Position numbers and translations under genes: made by a program. A stretch of DNA of 20,352 nucleotides from an uncultured Spirochaetaceae bacterium (GTDB lineage Bacteria > Spirochaetota > Spirochaetia > Treponematales > UBA12059). Below, in pieces: positions 7,160-15,373 of this stretch (its first letter is position 1; each line of letters opens with the position of its first letter). Below the pieces are notes generated by a model. It saw nothing but the letters and a program-made list of their open reading frames with translations. It searched no databases and was not told where the DNA came from. The DNA lies in assembly GCA_938004315.1 (NCBI GenBank), contig CALKWG010000077.1, positions 1 through 20,352 of the forward strand. The letters run 5' to 3'.

Positions 7160-9763
7160 TTAATCAAGCACGCCGTCGTCTTCGTCCTCTCCGTCGCCCG
7201 GCTTCTTCTCCTGCGGCGGCTGCGGCTGCGGGGCGGGGGCGAATGGATTGAAGGGCTGGAACGCGTCGCCGGCGCCGCCCGGGCTTTGATCCAGGCTCCT
7301 GAGGAGGGCGTCGAGGTCGATCGCGCCGGTGTCCAGGCTCGAATCGACGCGGCCGCCGCCTAAGAGCTCGAGCTGCGAGCTCAAGCCGCGGATGACCGAC
7401 TCGGCTTGTTGGGTCTTCAGCTGGTGCAGGTCGCAATACGTCCGCGGCTGGGTCCCCTCGTAGAAGGTCAGGGTCACCGTGCCTTCGTCGCAGTACTCCG
7501 TCGGTAGGAGGCCCGATACGGCGCAGACCTTTACGTCGATGAGGCCGGTCTGCGGGCGCACGAAGTCCTTGAAGGGCAGGCCGCGATGGATCTGCTCCAT
7601 ATAGTTGGCCCAGGCCGTGCCCGCTATAACCGCGCCTGATTGGTTGACGCCCAACGAGTTCCCCGGCGAATCGAAGCCGAACCAGATGGCGGTGGTGTAG
7701 TAGGGCGTATAGCCTACGGTCCAGGCGTCGGCCCAGTTCTGGGTGGTGCCGGTCTTGCCCGCCGCGGGTATCGTGAAACGCTTACCCGAGGCGTCGGCGT
7801 AGGTGAACAGCCGGCCGAAGTTCGTCTGGAAGCGCAGGGTGCCGTCGGTGACGACGCGCTTGAGCATATCGGTCATGACGTAGGCGTTTTGCGGCGAGAC
7901 GATCTGGGCGGCGCTGCCGCGGCGCTGCTGCTCCGCGCGCAGTTCCTTCTCGGGCTCCAGGATGGTTCGGCCATTGCGGTCTTGGATGCTGCGGACGGCG
8001 ATGGGCGTCACCTCGCGCCCCTGGTTGGCGAAGACGGCGAAGGCTCGGGCCATCTGCATGGGCGAGACGCCGATGACGCCCAAGGCCAAGGGATAGAGCC
8101 GCGGGAAGGTCTGCCTGATGACGGCCGGGTCGCTGATGCCTAAGAGGGCTGCCGAACGGTTGATGGCCGCGTCGAAGCCTATGGCGTCGATTATCTTCAC
8201 GGAGGGGACGTTCATGGAGTTGGCCAGGGCCTGCCAGGTGAGGACCTGCCCCTTCCATTCGCCCCTGAAGTTCAGGGGGATGTACGGCGTACCGTCGCTG
8301 TTGTAGAACACGACCGGCGCGTCGTAGATCAAGGTGCCCGGCGTATAGAGGCGAGAGTCGATGGCGGCGGAGTAGTAGAGCGGCTTGAACGACGAGCCGG
8401 GCATCAACCGAGCTTGGGTGGCGCGGATGAGCTGGTTGGCCTGCTCGAACTTGGAGCCGCCCACCATGGCCGTGATATAGCCCTTATCATTGTCCAGGCT
8501 TATGAGCGCGCCCTCTACGGTGTTCCTGGCCATGACCGAGAGCTGGGCGTTCCAGCTGGCGTTGGCCGTGAGCTTTAAGGATTCGAGCCCGAACATGAGC
8601 GCTACGGCGTCGACCGTCGGATTGACGTGGCGGCGATAGTACTCCCGCACCTGGAACTCGACCTTGGCGTCCTGGAAGAAGATGCCTTCCAGGTTGAAGG
8701 CGAGCCCCAAGAGCTCGGCCATGGGGGCGTAGAGGCGCTCGGCCTCGCGGAGGCGCTGCGAACTACTCGCCGCGTATTCCTTGTTGACCTGCTCGATGTA
8801 GCGGCTCATCCAGCGGTCGGCGGCCTCTTGATGGTCTAGGTCCAGGCTCGTATGTATAGTCAGGCCGTCGCGATAGAGGTCTATCGAGCCGTAGAGCATG
8901 TCCTGCAGCTGTCGCCGGACGTACTCGCTGAACCACGGGGCCTTATCGTCGCGCGGACTGGCCGCGGCCGTCGCCACGCGCGTATAGTCGAAATTATCCC
9001 AGTATTCATGGAAGGAGGCGTCGGCTTCCTCGGCGCTGGTATAGCCTAAGGCGACCATGTCGTCGAGCACGGCCCGAGAGCGATCGCGCGCCACGTTCGG
9101 GTTGCGCAGGGGGTTGTAATGGGTCGGCGCCGACAGCTGAACTACCAGGATGGCCGCCTCGGCCAGGCTGAGGTCGCGGGCCGAGTGGCCGAAGTAGAAC
9201 TTGCTCGACGCCTCGATGCCGTAGGTACCCGGACCCATGATCATGCGGTTCAGGTACATCTCCAGGATCTCTTGCTTGGAGAAACGTCGCTCCAGCTGTA
9301 TGGCATACCAAAGCTCGATGAGCTTGCGCCGGTAGCTTATGTCGCGGCGGTCGGCGTAGAGGGTGCCCGCCAGCTGCAGCGTTATGGTGGAGCCGCCGCC
9401 TAGGCGCTTGCCGGTGATGACGCCGTAGAAGGCGCGGAAATAGCCGCTGAGCGTGAAGCCCGGATGGGTCCAGAAGGTCCGGTCCTCTCGAGTTATGAGC
9501 GCGTCTATGACGTGCTGAGGCAGGTCCTTGATCGACACGAGCTCGCGCTTGATGTCGGAGGAGAACTCGGTGATCAGCCGCCCCTGGGAGTCGACCAGCC
9601 TCGACGGTATCTCGGGGTCGAATTGGCTGAAGTTCTCCACCGACATGAGGTTGCGGGTGGAGGCGAGGGCGACGCCGAACAGGACGCCCAGCGAGAGGGC
9701 TATGACGACGGCGCTCACGGCGCCGATGCGAATCAAGGTAATAAGCGCTTTTTGACGGGCCAT
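7160..9763 (-). CDS. pbpA / mrcA-like: Class A penicillin-binding protein (PBP1A type), bifunctional transglycosylase/transpeptidase
   Basis: 867 residues. It polymerises lipid II into glycan strands and cross-links the peptides on the outer face of the cytoplasmic membrane. A single N-terminal membrane anchor lies at about 10-34. The GT51 domain has REDRTFWTHPGF (catalytic Glu93), GGSTITLQL (123-131; the usual TITQQL is TITLQL here), RKLIELWYAIQLE (146-158) and KQEILEMYLN (163-172). The transpeptidase domain has S457-S-F-K460 (SxxK), S516-M-N518 (SxN) and K670-T-G-T (KTG). About 110 residues between the domains (about 310-420) form a helical linker. After the enzyme a Cys-containing segment (VCAVSGLLPTEYC, later TYCDLH) and a Pro/Gln/acidic tail follow. 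It is the first gene of an operon with the ParB-like and CsgG-like genes. The ATG has only a weak Shine-Dalgarno. Identity certain; paralogue naming not. Confidence 0.95.
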   Translation of the reverse strand: MARQKALITLIRIGAVSAVVIALSLGVLFGVALASTRNLMSVENFSQFDPEIPSRLVDSQGRLITEFSSDIKRELVSIKDLPQHVIDALITREDRTFWTHPGFTLSGYFRAFYGVITGKRLGGGSTITLQLAGTLYADRRDISYRRKLIELWYAIQLERRFSKQEILEMYLNRMIMGPGTYGIEASSKFYFGHSARDLSLAEAAILVVQLSAPTHYNPLRNPNVARDRSRAVLDDMVALGYTSAEEADASFHEYWDNFDYTRVATAAASPRDDKAPWFSEYVRRQLQDMLYGSIDLYRDGLTIHTSLDLDHQEAADRWMSRYIEQVNKEYAASSSQRLREAERLYAPMAELLGLAFNLEGIFFQDAKVEFQVREYYRRHVNPTVDAVALMFGLESLKLTANASWNAQLSVMARNTVEGALISLDNDKGYITAMVGGSKFEQANQLIRATQARLMPGSSFKPLYYSAAIDSRLYTPGTLIYDAPVVFYNSDGTPYIPLNFRGEWKGQVLTWQALANSMNVPSVKIIDAIGFDAAINRSAALLGISDPAVIRQTFPRLYPLALGVIGVSPMQMARAFAVFANQGREVTPIAVRSIQDRNGRTILEPEKELRAEQQRRGSAAQIVSPQNAYVMTDMLKRVVTDGTLRFQTNFGRLFTYADASGKRFTIPAAGKTGTTQNWADAWTVGYTPYYTTAIWFGFDSPGNSLGVNQSGAVIAGTAWANYMEQIHRGLPFKDFVRPQTGLIDVKVCAVSGLLPTEYCDEGTVTLTFYEGTQPRTYCDLHQLKTQQAESVIRGLSSQLELLGGGRVDSSLDTGAIDLDALLRSLDQSPGGAGDAFQPFNPFAPAPQPQPPQEKKPGDGEDEDDGVLD

Positions 9764-9808
9764 ACGCGCCTGAGCCTACGCGAAAGCTCCGGCCTAGGTC
9801 AAGGCGAT

Positions 9809-9836
9809 AAAAAAAGGCCGGCCGATGTGGCCGGCC
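9809..9836 (-). terminator. Intrinsic terminator or attenuator in the PBP operon leader
   Basis: On the minus strand GGCCGGCC (9836-9829), a 5-nt loop (9828-9824) and GGCCGGCC (9823-9816) form a perfect 8-bp GC stem, followed at once by seven T (9815-9809). No minus-strand gene lies upstream of it; the next genes are on the plus strand. It therefore ends either a small RNA or a PBP leader transcript, 46 nt before the PBP start codon. Read on the plus strand it has no T tract. Confidence 0.75.
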
Positions 9837-9946
9837 CGCCCTGACAGGCAGCCAGGTAGGACGCATAGCAAACTGGGAGGGGAACTATGATCCTGCCCGA
9901 CACTCTGAATATCGGAATCCCCGCCGCCTACTTTACAGGATTAATA
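9837..9946 (-). ncRNA. Candidate structured leader RNA or small RNA ending at the terminator
   Basis: The minus-strand sequence before the terminator can form local helices. CCGATA pairs with TGTCGG around a 7-nt loop. CATAG pairs with CTATG around 16 nt, inside GGCAG/CTGCC. CCTG/CAGG could close the whole. A TATTAA at 9946-9941 is a possible -10, but no -35 is visible. No match to a known riboswitch, 6S, SRP or tmRNA pattern was recognised. The call rests mainly on the terminator. Confidence 0.25.
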
Positions 9947-9990
9947 CGAGAAAAAAAGCCCTATTAGCGTATAATTATGCAGTCGCCGCA

Positions 9991-10020
9991 TTGACGCATG
10001 ATTCTCTTTATCGATATGCT
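9991..10020 (+). promoter_or_regulatory. Candidate sigma70 promoter for gap
   Basis: TTGACG (9991-9996, 5 of 6 to consensus), an 18-bp spacer and TATGCT (10015-10020, 4 of 6) point at gap. The transcript would start near 10027 with a leader of about 96 nt. A nearby GATAAT (10032-10037) has no good -35 and is a weaker alternative. Confidence 0.5.
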
Positions 10021-10113
10021 TATGGCGTTAAGATAATGTCCGGCCAGTTTTTCGCGACGTTTTTAGCGCTTAAACGAGCCGGGCAAGCCAGCTGTCCCAC
10101 TCAATCCTAGTAG

Positions 10114-11199
<1,086 letters not shown>

Positions 11200-11228
11200 G
11201 CTCGGGCCGCCCTATCGCCTGAATAGTC

Positions 11229-11262
11229 GGCCGCCCTGGCTTCGTTCCGGGGCGGCCTTTTT
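11229..11262 (+). terminator. Intrinsic terminator after gap
   Basis: GGCCGCC and GGCGGCC form a GC-rich stem (extended by CC/GG at the loop end) around a loop of about 13 nt, followed by five T. It lies 30 nt after the gap stop and separates gap from pgk. Confidence 0.85.
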
Positions 11263-11282
11263 AATCCGTCAATGAACCGATC

Positions 11283-11312
11283 GGCCGGCCCGCTTTCAGC
11301 GGCAAGCCGGCC
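11283..11312 (+). promoter_or_regulatory. Nested hairpin directly upstream of the pgk ribosome-binding site
   Basis: GGCCGGC (11283-11289) pairs with GCCGGCC (11306-11312), and inside it CCGCT pairs with AGCGG around TTC. The stem ends 4 nt before the GAGGAG Shine-Dalgarno (11317-11322). There is no T tract, so it is not a terminator. It may be a 5' stabilising or processing element, or chance in GC-rich DNA. Confidence 0.4.
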
Positions 11313-11328
11313 AAACGAGGAGCGATAT

Positions 11329-12588
11329 ATGATTAAGACCGTAAAGGACCTGGAGCTCAAGGGTAAGCGCGTCGTCATGCGCGTCGATTTTAACGTGCCC
11401 ATGAAGGACGGCGTCGTGCAGGACGATACCCGCATCGTCGCCGCCATCCCGACCATACGTTACATCCTGGAGAAGGGCGCCGCGAGCCTCACGCTCATGA
11501 GCCATTTAGGCGACCCGTCTAAGGACGCCAAGAAGGCTAAGGAGAAGGCCGAGAAGGCCGGCAAGGCCTGGGACGAGGCGGCCTATATCGCCGGCAAGCA
11601 CCGCATGAAGCCCGTGGCCGAATACCTGGCGGCCAAGCTTGGGCTCCCCGTCGCCTTCGCCGGCGAGGACGGCTGCTACGGCAAGAAGGCCTTCATCGAG
11701 GCGCAGAAGCCCGGCTCCGTCGTCATGCTGGAGAATACCCGCTTCCATAAGGAAGAGACCAGCGACGACCCGGCTGCCCGCGACAAGCTGGCCCAGGAGC
11801 TCGCCGGCTACGGCGAGATCTTCGTGAACGACGCCTTCGGCACCGCCCACCGCGACCACGCCTCCACCGCCAGCATCGCCAAGTTCGCCAAGGCGGCGGT
11901 CGGCGGTTTCCTCATGGAGAAAGAGGTCGCTTACCTGGAGCCCATGGTCACGAACCCGCCTAAGCCCATGGTGGCCATCATCGGCGGCGCCAAGGTCAGC
12001 TCCAAGATTGCCGTGCTCGAGAGCCTCCTCAAGAACGCCTCCGCCCTGGTCATCGGCGGCGGCATGGCCTTCACCTTCCTCAAGGCCCAGGGCAAGGCCG
12101 TAGGCAAATCCCTCGTAGAGGACGACCAGCTGGACGTCGCCAAGAAGGTGCTCGCGGCCGCCGCCGAGAAGGGCGTGCGCATCGTCCTGCCGGTCGACCA
12201 CGTGGGCGCCGAGGCCTTCGACGCGGCCGCCCGCCCCGTGGCGGTCGACGCCGCGGAGCTGCCTGAGAACCTCATGGGCCTGGACGTCGGCCCCAAGACC
12301 GTGGCTTTGTACCGCGAGATCCTGTCGGGCGCCAAGAGCATCGTCTGGAACGGCCCCGTCGGCGTCTTCGAGTTCGAAGCCTTCGCCAAGGGCACCGGCG
12401 AGGTGGCTAAGCTCGTGGCCGAGGCGACGGGCCGCGGCGCCGTTACCGTGGTCGGCGGCGGCGACTCGGTGGCCGCCGTCAACAAGTTCGGCTTGGCCGA
12501 GAAGATGAGCCATGTCTCCACCGGCGGCGGCGCTTCCCTCGAGCTCCTCGAGGGCAAGAAGCTCCCCGGCATCGAAGTCTGTAAGTAA
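11329..12588 (+). CDS. pgk: Phosphoglycerate kinase
   Basis: 419 residues from the ATG at 11329. It transfers phosphate from 1,3-bisphosphoglycerate to ADP in the glycolytic step after GAPDH. GAGGAG lies 6 nt upstream and the protein opens with the usual MIKTVKDLELKGKRVVMRVD; a longer in-frame start at 11272 would overlap the leader hairpin and is rejected. Family motifs are complete: VDFNVPMKDG near the start, the hinge and substrate segments LENTRFHKEE and NDAFGTAHRDHAS, IIGGAKVSSKI, WNGPVGVFE, and the C-terminal GGGDSVAAV and STGGGASLELLEG. A Lys/Ala-rich insertion (about 65-80) precedes the conserved domain-1 helix. tpiA follows after 8 nt, so the two form an operon. Codon bias is the same as in gap. 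Confidence 0.98.
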   Translation: MIKTVKDLELKGKRVVMRVDFNVPMKDGVVQDDTRIVAAIPTIRYILEKGAASLTLMSHLGDPSKDAKKAKEKAEKAGKAWDEAAYIAGKHRMKPVAEYLAAKLGLPVAFAGEDGCYGKKAFIEAQKPGSVVMLENTRFHKEETSDDPAARDKLAQELAGYGEIFVNDAFGTAHRDHASTASIAKFAKAAVGGFLMEKEVAYLEPMVTNPPKPMVAIIGGAKVSSKIAVLESLLKNASALVIGGGMAFTFLKAQGKAVGKSLVEDDQLDVAKKVLAAAAEKGVRIVLPVDHVGAEAFDAAARPVAVDAAELPENLMGLDVGPKTVALYREILSGAKSIVWNGPVGVFEFEAFAKGTGEVAKLVAEATGRGAVTVVGGGDSVAAVNKFGLAEKMSHVSTGGGASLELLEGKKLPGIEVCK

Positions 12589-12596
12589 GGAAGGCC

Positions 12597-13352
12597 ATGA
12601 TGAAGCAGTACTATATCGCCGGCAATTGGAAGATGCATAAGACCGTCGCCGAGTCCGTGGCCCTGGCCATGGAGCTCGCCGCGGCGCTCAAGGGGACGGA
12701 CCGCAAGGTGATGGTAGCCCCGGCTTTTACCGCCCTCTCGGCCGTGGCCGAGGCGATCAAAGGCAGCGGCCTCATCCTGGGCGCTCAGAACATGGGCCCG
12801 GAGAACCAGGGCGCGCACACCGGCGAAGTTTCCCCCCTCATGCTCAAGGACCTGGGCGTCAAGGCCGTGATCCTGGGGCATTCCGAGCGCCGCCACTCGT
12901 ACTTCGAGACCGACGAGCTCATCAACCGTAAGCTCCTCCTAGCGCTCGAGCACGGCCTTGAGCCCATCCTCTGCGTGGGCGAGACCCTGGCCGAGCGCGA
13001 GGCCGGCAAGCTCGAGGCGGTCGTGGGTACCCAGGTCCGCGAAGGCCTGAAGGGCGTGGGCGCCGAGGAGCTTAAGAAGGTCGTCATAGCCTACGAGCCG
13101 GTCTGGGCCATCGGCACGGGCAAGACCGCCACGCCCGAGGACGCCGACGCCGTGCACGCCTATATCCGGACCGTGCTCGCCGCCCTCTACGGCGAGGCGG
13201 CGGCCAAGGCCATGGTCATACAGTACGGCGGCTCGGTGAAGCCGGAGAACGCCGCCGAGCTCATGGCCAAGCCGAACATCGACGGGGCCCTGGTCGGCGG
13301 CGCCTCGCTCAAGGCCGACAGCTTCGTCCCCATCGTGAAGTTCGGGGCATAG
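12597..13352 (+). CDS. tpiA: Triosephosphate isomerase
   Basis: 251 residues. It interconverts dihydroxyacetone phosphate and glyceraldehyde-3-phosphate, feeding GAPDH. The catalytic set is intact: N10 and K12 in GNWKMHK, H95 in LGHSERR, E167 in AYEPVWAIGTGK (which also holds the mobile loop), and the phosphate-binding GGSVKPEN and GALVGGASL. The length is normal for the family. GGAAGG lies just upstream of two adjacent ATG codons (12597 and 12600); either may be used. The 8-nt gap to pgk implies co-transcription. No clear terminator follows; the next gene, secG, is 171 nt away and has its own promoter candidate. Confidence 0.98.
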   Translation: MMKQYYIAGNWKMHKTVAESVALAMELAAALKGTDRKVMVAPAFTALSAVAEAIKGSGLILGAQNMGPENQGAHTGEVSPLMLKDLGVKAVILGHSERRHSYFETDELINRKLLLALEHGLEPILCVGETLAEREAGKLEAVVGTQVREGLKGVGAEELKKVVIAYEPVWAIGTGKTATPEDADAVHAYIRTVLAALYGEAAAKAMVIQYGGSVKPENAAELMAKPNIDGALVGGASLKADSFVPIVKFGA

Positions 13353-13422
13353 TCGCCCGCGCCCGCCCGTCCGAGGCCGCCGCCCGCGGCTTCAGGCGGG
13401 ACGCCGCGCCTTATGGAGGCCC

Positions 13423-13452
13423 TTGCGCAGGGCGCGCCGTTCCGGGTATTAT
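13423..13452 (+). promoter_or_regulatory. Candidate sigma70 promoter for the secG operon
   Basis: TTGCGC (13423-13428), an 18-bp spacer and TATTAT (13447-13452, 5 of 6) lie 72 nt before the secG start. Just downstream an 11-bp sequence, CGCCCCGGCGC, occurs twice (13467-13477 and 13482-13492) with a 15-bp period. Confidence 0.5.
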
Positions 13453-13523
13453 CCCCCGGAACTTTACGCCCCGGCGCCTCGCGCCCCGGCGCGTTTACTA
13501 GATTGAAGCTCGGAGTAAATACC

Positions 13524-13913
13524 ATGGGATTTTTCGCTATCGTCCTCCTCGTACTTTTCGCCATCGTATGCGCCTTGTTAATTTTCATGGTGGTCATCCA
13601 GGATCAGGAGGGCGAGGGCCTCGGCGGCATCTTCGCCGGCGCCGGCAGCGCCGCCTTCGGTTCCCGTTCCTCTAACGTCGTGGTGAAATTCACCTATGTG
13701 CTAGGCGGGCTCTTCTTCGTCATCGCCTTCAGCCTGGCCCTGATCAACCGCGGCGATTCGCTCGGCGACGTCGAGGCCGCCGCCCGCGCCCAGGAACGCC
13801 AAGGCAGCGAGTGGTGGAACGCCGAATCCCAGGCGCCGGGTACCCTCCCGGGCAACGAGCCGACGCTCGGCGCGCCCGAGCAGAGCCCCCTGCCTTCCTC
13901 CAGCGGCAACTAA
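13524..13913 (+). CDS. secG: Preprotein translocase subunit SecG
   Basis: 129 residues from the ATG at 13524; GGAG lies 8 nt upstream. A longer frame from 13413 is rejected because it includes the promoter. Two membrane segments (about 3-22 and 53-73) flank the conserved cytoplasmic loop VVIQDQEGEGLGGIFAGAGS, followed by FGSRSSN, the hallmark of SecG. The protein aids SecYEG-mediated export in the cytoplasmic membrane. A hydrophilic Pro/Ser-rich tail of about 55 residues follows the second segment and makes it longer than many SecG. It begins a tight cluster with the PTS IIA-like and J-domain genes, the former starting 20 nt after its stop. Confidence 0.92.
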   Translation: MGFFAIVLLVLFAIVCALLIFMVVIQDQEGEGLGGIFAGAGSAAFGSRSSNVVVKFTYVLGGLFFVIAFSLALINRGDSLGDVEAAARAQERQGSEWWNAESQAPGTLPGNEPTLGAPEQSPLPSSSGN

Positions 13914-13933
13914 GACCGTAGTCGCGGCCCGAC

Positions 13934-14419
13934 GTGCTTTCCGAGCTTTTCAGTCCCGGACGGATCATCGTCGGCGAGACCTTCAGCGATAGGCGCTCGC
14001 TCTTCGAGCGCCTCGTGAGTCTCGCGGCCGCCGGCGAGGCGCGTTTCCCGGCGGGGGAGGCCGTCGCCGCCCTGGAGCGCCGCGAGGCGCTGTCGTCGAC
14101 GGCCATCCGGCCGGGCCTGGCCCTACCGCACGCCAAGCTCGCCTTGCCCCAGGCGCTCTACGGCGCCGCGGCCCTCGTGCCCGGCGGCGTCGCTTTCGCC
14201 GCCGGGGACAGCGCGTCGACGGCCAAGGTCGAGCTGGTTTTTATGGTCTTAAGTGACCAAAGTCACGCATCCGTACACCTCGCCGCCCTCAAGGCCCTGG
14301 CCCTCGTCATCGACGCGCCCGCGTGCGTAGCCGAGCTCATGCGCTCGCCCGACGCCGTCGCGTTCTGCGAAACCCTCGCTCGCTATGAGCGGAAGTACGC
14401 AAGATCGGCGCCGCGATGA
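13934..14419 (+). CDS. PTS EIIA domain protein, fructose/PtsN type
   Basis: 161 residues from a GTG; an in-frame TAG 15 nt upstream rules out a longer start, and no good Shine-Dalgarno is seen, so translation may be coupled to secG. The PTS_EIIA_2 (PF00359) pattern is clear: opening LFSPGRIIVGETFSDRRSLFE, then REALSSTAIRPGLALPHAK with the phosphorylatable His66, and later VELVFMVLSDQSHASVHLAAL, matching the family's LxxPxxxHLxxL region. Stand-alone IIA proteins of this type (PtsN/EIIANtr) are mostly regulatory rather than sugar transporters. No EIIB, EIIC, HPr or EI gene is nearby, which supports a regulatory role (inference). The stop overlaps the next start (ATGA). Confidence 0.88.
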   Translation: MLSELFSPGRIIVGETFSDRRSLFERLVSLAAAGEARFPAGEAVAALERREALSSTAIRPGLALPHAKLALPQALYGAAALVPGGVAFAAGDSASTAKVELVFMVLSDQSHASVHLAALKALALVIDAPACVAELMRSPDAVAFCETLARYERKYARSAPR

Positions 14420-15225
14420 TGCAGGATCATTACGGGGCGCTCGGCGTACACCCCGAGGCCAGCCCTAAGGAAATCAAGAGCGCGTTCCGAAGGCGCGCCA
14501 AGGCCAAGCATCCCGACCTAGCCGCGGGGCAGGAAGAGGGCATGCGCGCCCTCATCGAAGCCTATCGCGTCCTCTCCGACCCCGAAACCAGGCGCGAATA
14601 CGATCGCGGCCGCCTCCGCGTCGTCCGTAAGGAAGGCCCCGGGGCCTTCGACTATCACAGCTGGCTGGTCGAGCGCCTCGACGAGAGCCCCGAGTACGTG
14701 GCCAAGCTGGTGTTCTACGATCTCCTCCATGGCCTCGAGGACGAGGCCCTCTCTCTCTACGAGCGCATACGCGAGCGCGACGACGGGCGCCTCGAGCGCT
14801 TCTTCGAGCGGCCGGAGGCCATGGACGCCGAGTTCTGCATCGCCGAGGAGTACATAGCCAGGCAGCGCTACGACGATGCCTATCGGGTGATGAAGAAGCT
14901 CATCGCCATGGAGCAGCGCCTCCCCGGCTTCGGCTACTTCTACGAGGTGGTGCTGGCGCGCTTTAAGCGCCTGGTGCTCGAGGAGCTGGGGCGCTGCATG
15001 GAGCCCGCCGGCGAGCTTTCGCTCCTGGACGACGCCTTGGCCTGCCGTAGCGGCGCGGATAACGATGCGCAGTTCCTGCGCCGCGCCGCCGAGCTGGCTA
15101 TACGCCTAGGCGAGGCCGAGCGCGCAGCCGAGTACCTACGGCGCGCCCGCGCCTTGAAGCCCAAGCTCCCCGGGCTCTCGGTCTTGGATAAGCGCCTGGC
15201 GGTGGCCAGGCTTAAGGGAGCCTAG
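14416..15225 (+). CDS. J-domain (DnaJ-like) protein with TPR-like C-terminal half
   Basis: 269 residues. The N-terminal J domain (about 5-65) carries the HPD tripeptide at 32-34 (AKAKHPDLAAG), preceded by KEIKSAFRRRA and followed by YRVLSDPETRREYDRG. It should stimulate an Hsp70 ATPase. It lacks the Gly/Phe region, the zinc-finger CXXCXGXG repeats and the C-terminal substrate domains of DnaJ, so it is not DnaJ itself. The rest is helical, with paired-helix segments such as EEYIARQRYDDAYRVMKKLI and a final LAIRLGEAERAAEYLRRARALKP that look like TPR units. The start overlaps the stop of the IIA gene; a second ATG follows at 14419. A specialised co-chaperone is likely; the partner is unknown. 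Confidence 0.88.
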   Translation: MMQDHYGALGVHPEASPKEIKSAFRRRAKAKHPDLAAGQEEGMRALIEAYRVLSDPETRREYDRGRLRVVRKEGPGAFDYHSWLVERLDESPEYVAKLVFYDLLHGLEDEALSLYERIRERDDGRLERFFERPEAMDAEFCIAEEYIARQRYDDAYRVMKKLIAMEQRLPGFGYFYEVVLARFKRLVLEELGRCMEPAGELSLLDDALACRSGADNDAQFLRRAAELAIRLGEAERAAEYLRRARALKPKLPGLSVLDKRLAVARLKGA

Positions 15226-15314
15226 GCGCGCTAGCCGGCCCTCGCCTTGCCCAAGAGCTGGTTTTGATTTAACCTAAGGCGCCCGAGCTTGTTTACGGTA
15301 CTGAATCGGCCTTA

Positions 15315-15346
15315 AAAGCGGCGCCTAAGGCGCGCGAGGCCGCTTT
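15315..15346 (+). promoter_or_regulatory. Leader hairpin upstream of the SurA-like gene
   Basis: AAAGCGGC (15315-15322) pairs perfectly with GCCGCTTT (15339-15346). The only trailing T are the three of the stem. It may be a weak terminator for the secG cluster or a leader element of the next gene, whose ATG is 28 nt downstream. No convincing promoter was found in 15226-15373. Confidence 0.35.
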
Positions 15347-15373
15347 GCATACGAGCCTTAATGGAGTTTTACT

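Noticed and set aside
9837..9960. Known RNA (6S, SRP RNA, tmRNA, cyclic-di-GMP riboswitch) in the PBP leader
   Set aside because: Isolated words such as GATATTC or GACGCATAGC resemble parts of these RNAs, but the diagnostic cores (SRP GGAA loop, tmRNA T-arm, riboswitch junction) are absent.
11506..12513. 335-codon frame opposite pgk (also frames opposite gap, tpiA and map)
   Set aside because: The strong C/G third-position bias of the glycolytic genes leaves antisense frames open. The products are His/Gly/Leu/Asp-rich without motifs.
13413..13523. Extended SecG N-terminus (and similar extensions of pgk from 11272 and nusB from 16192)
   Set aside because: Family alignments by eye and Shine-Dalgarno positions favour the internal ATG codons. 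The extensions cover a promoter, a hairpin or an upstream gene.
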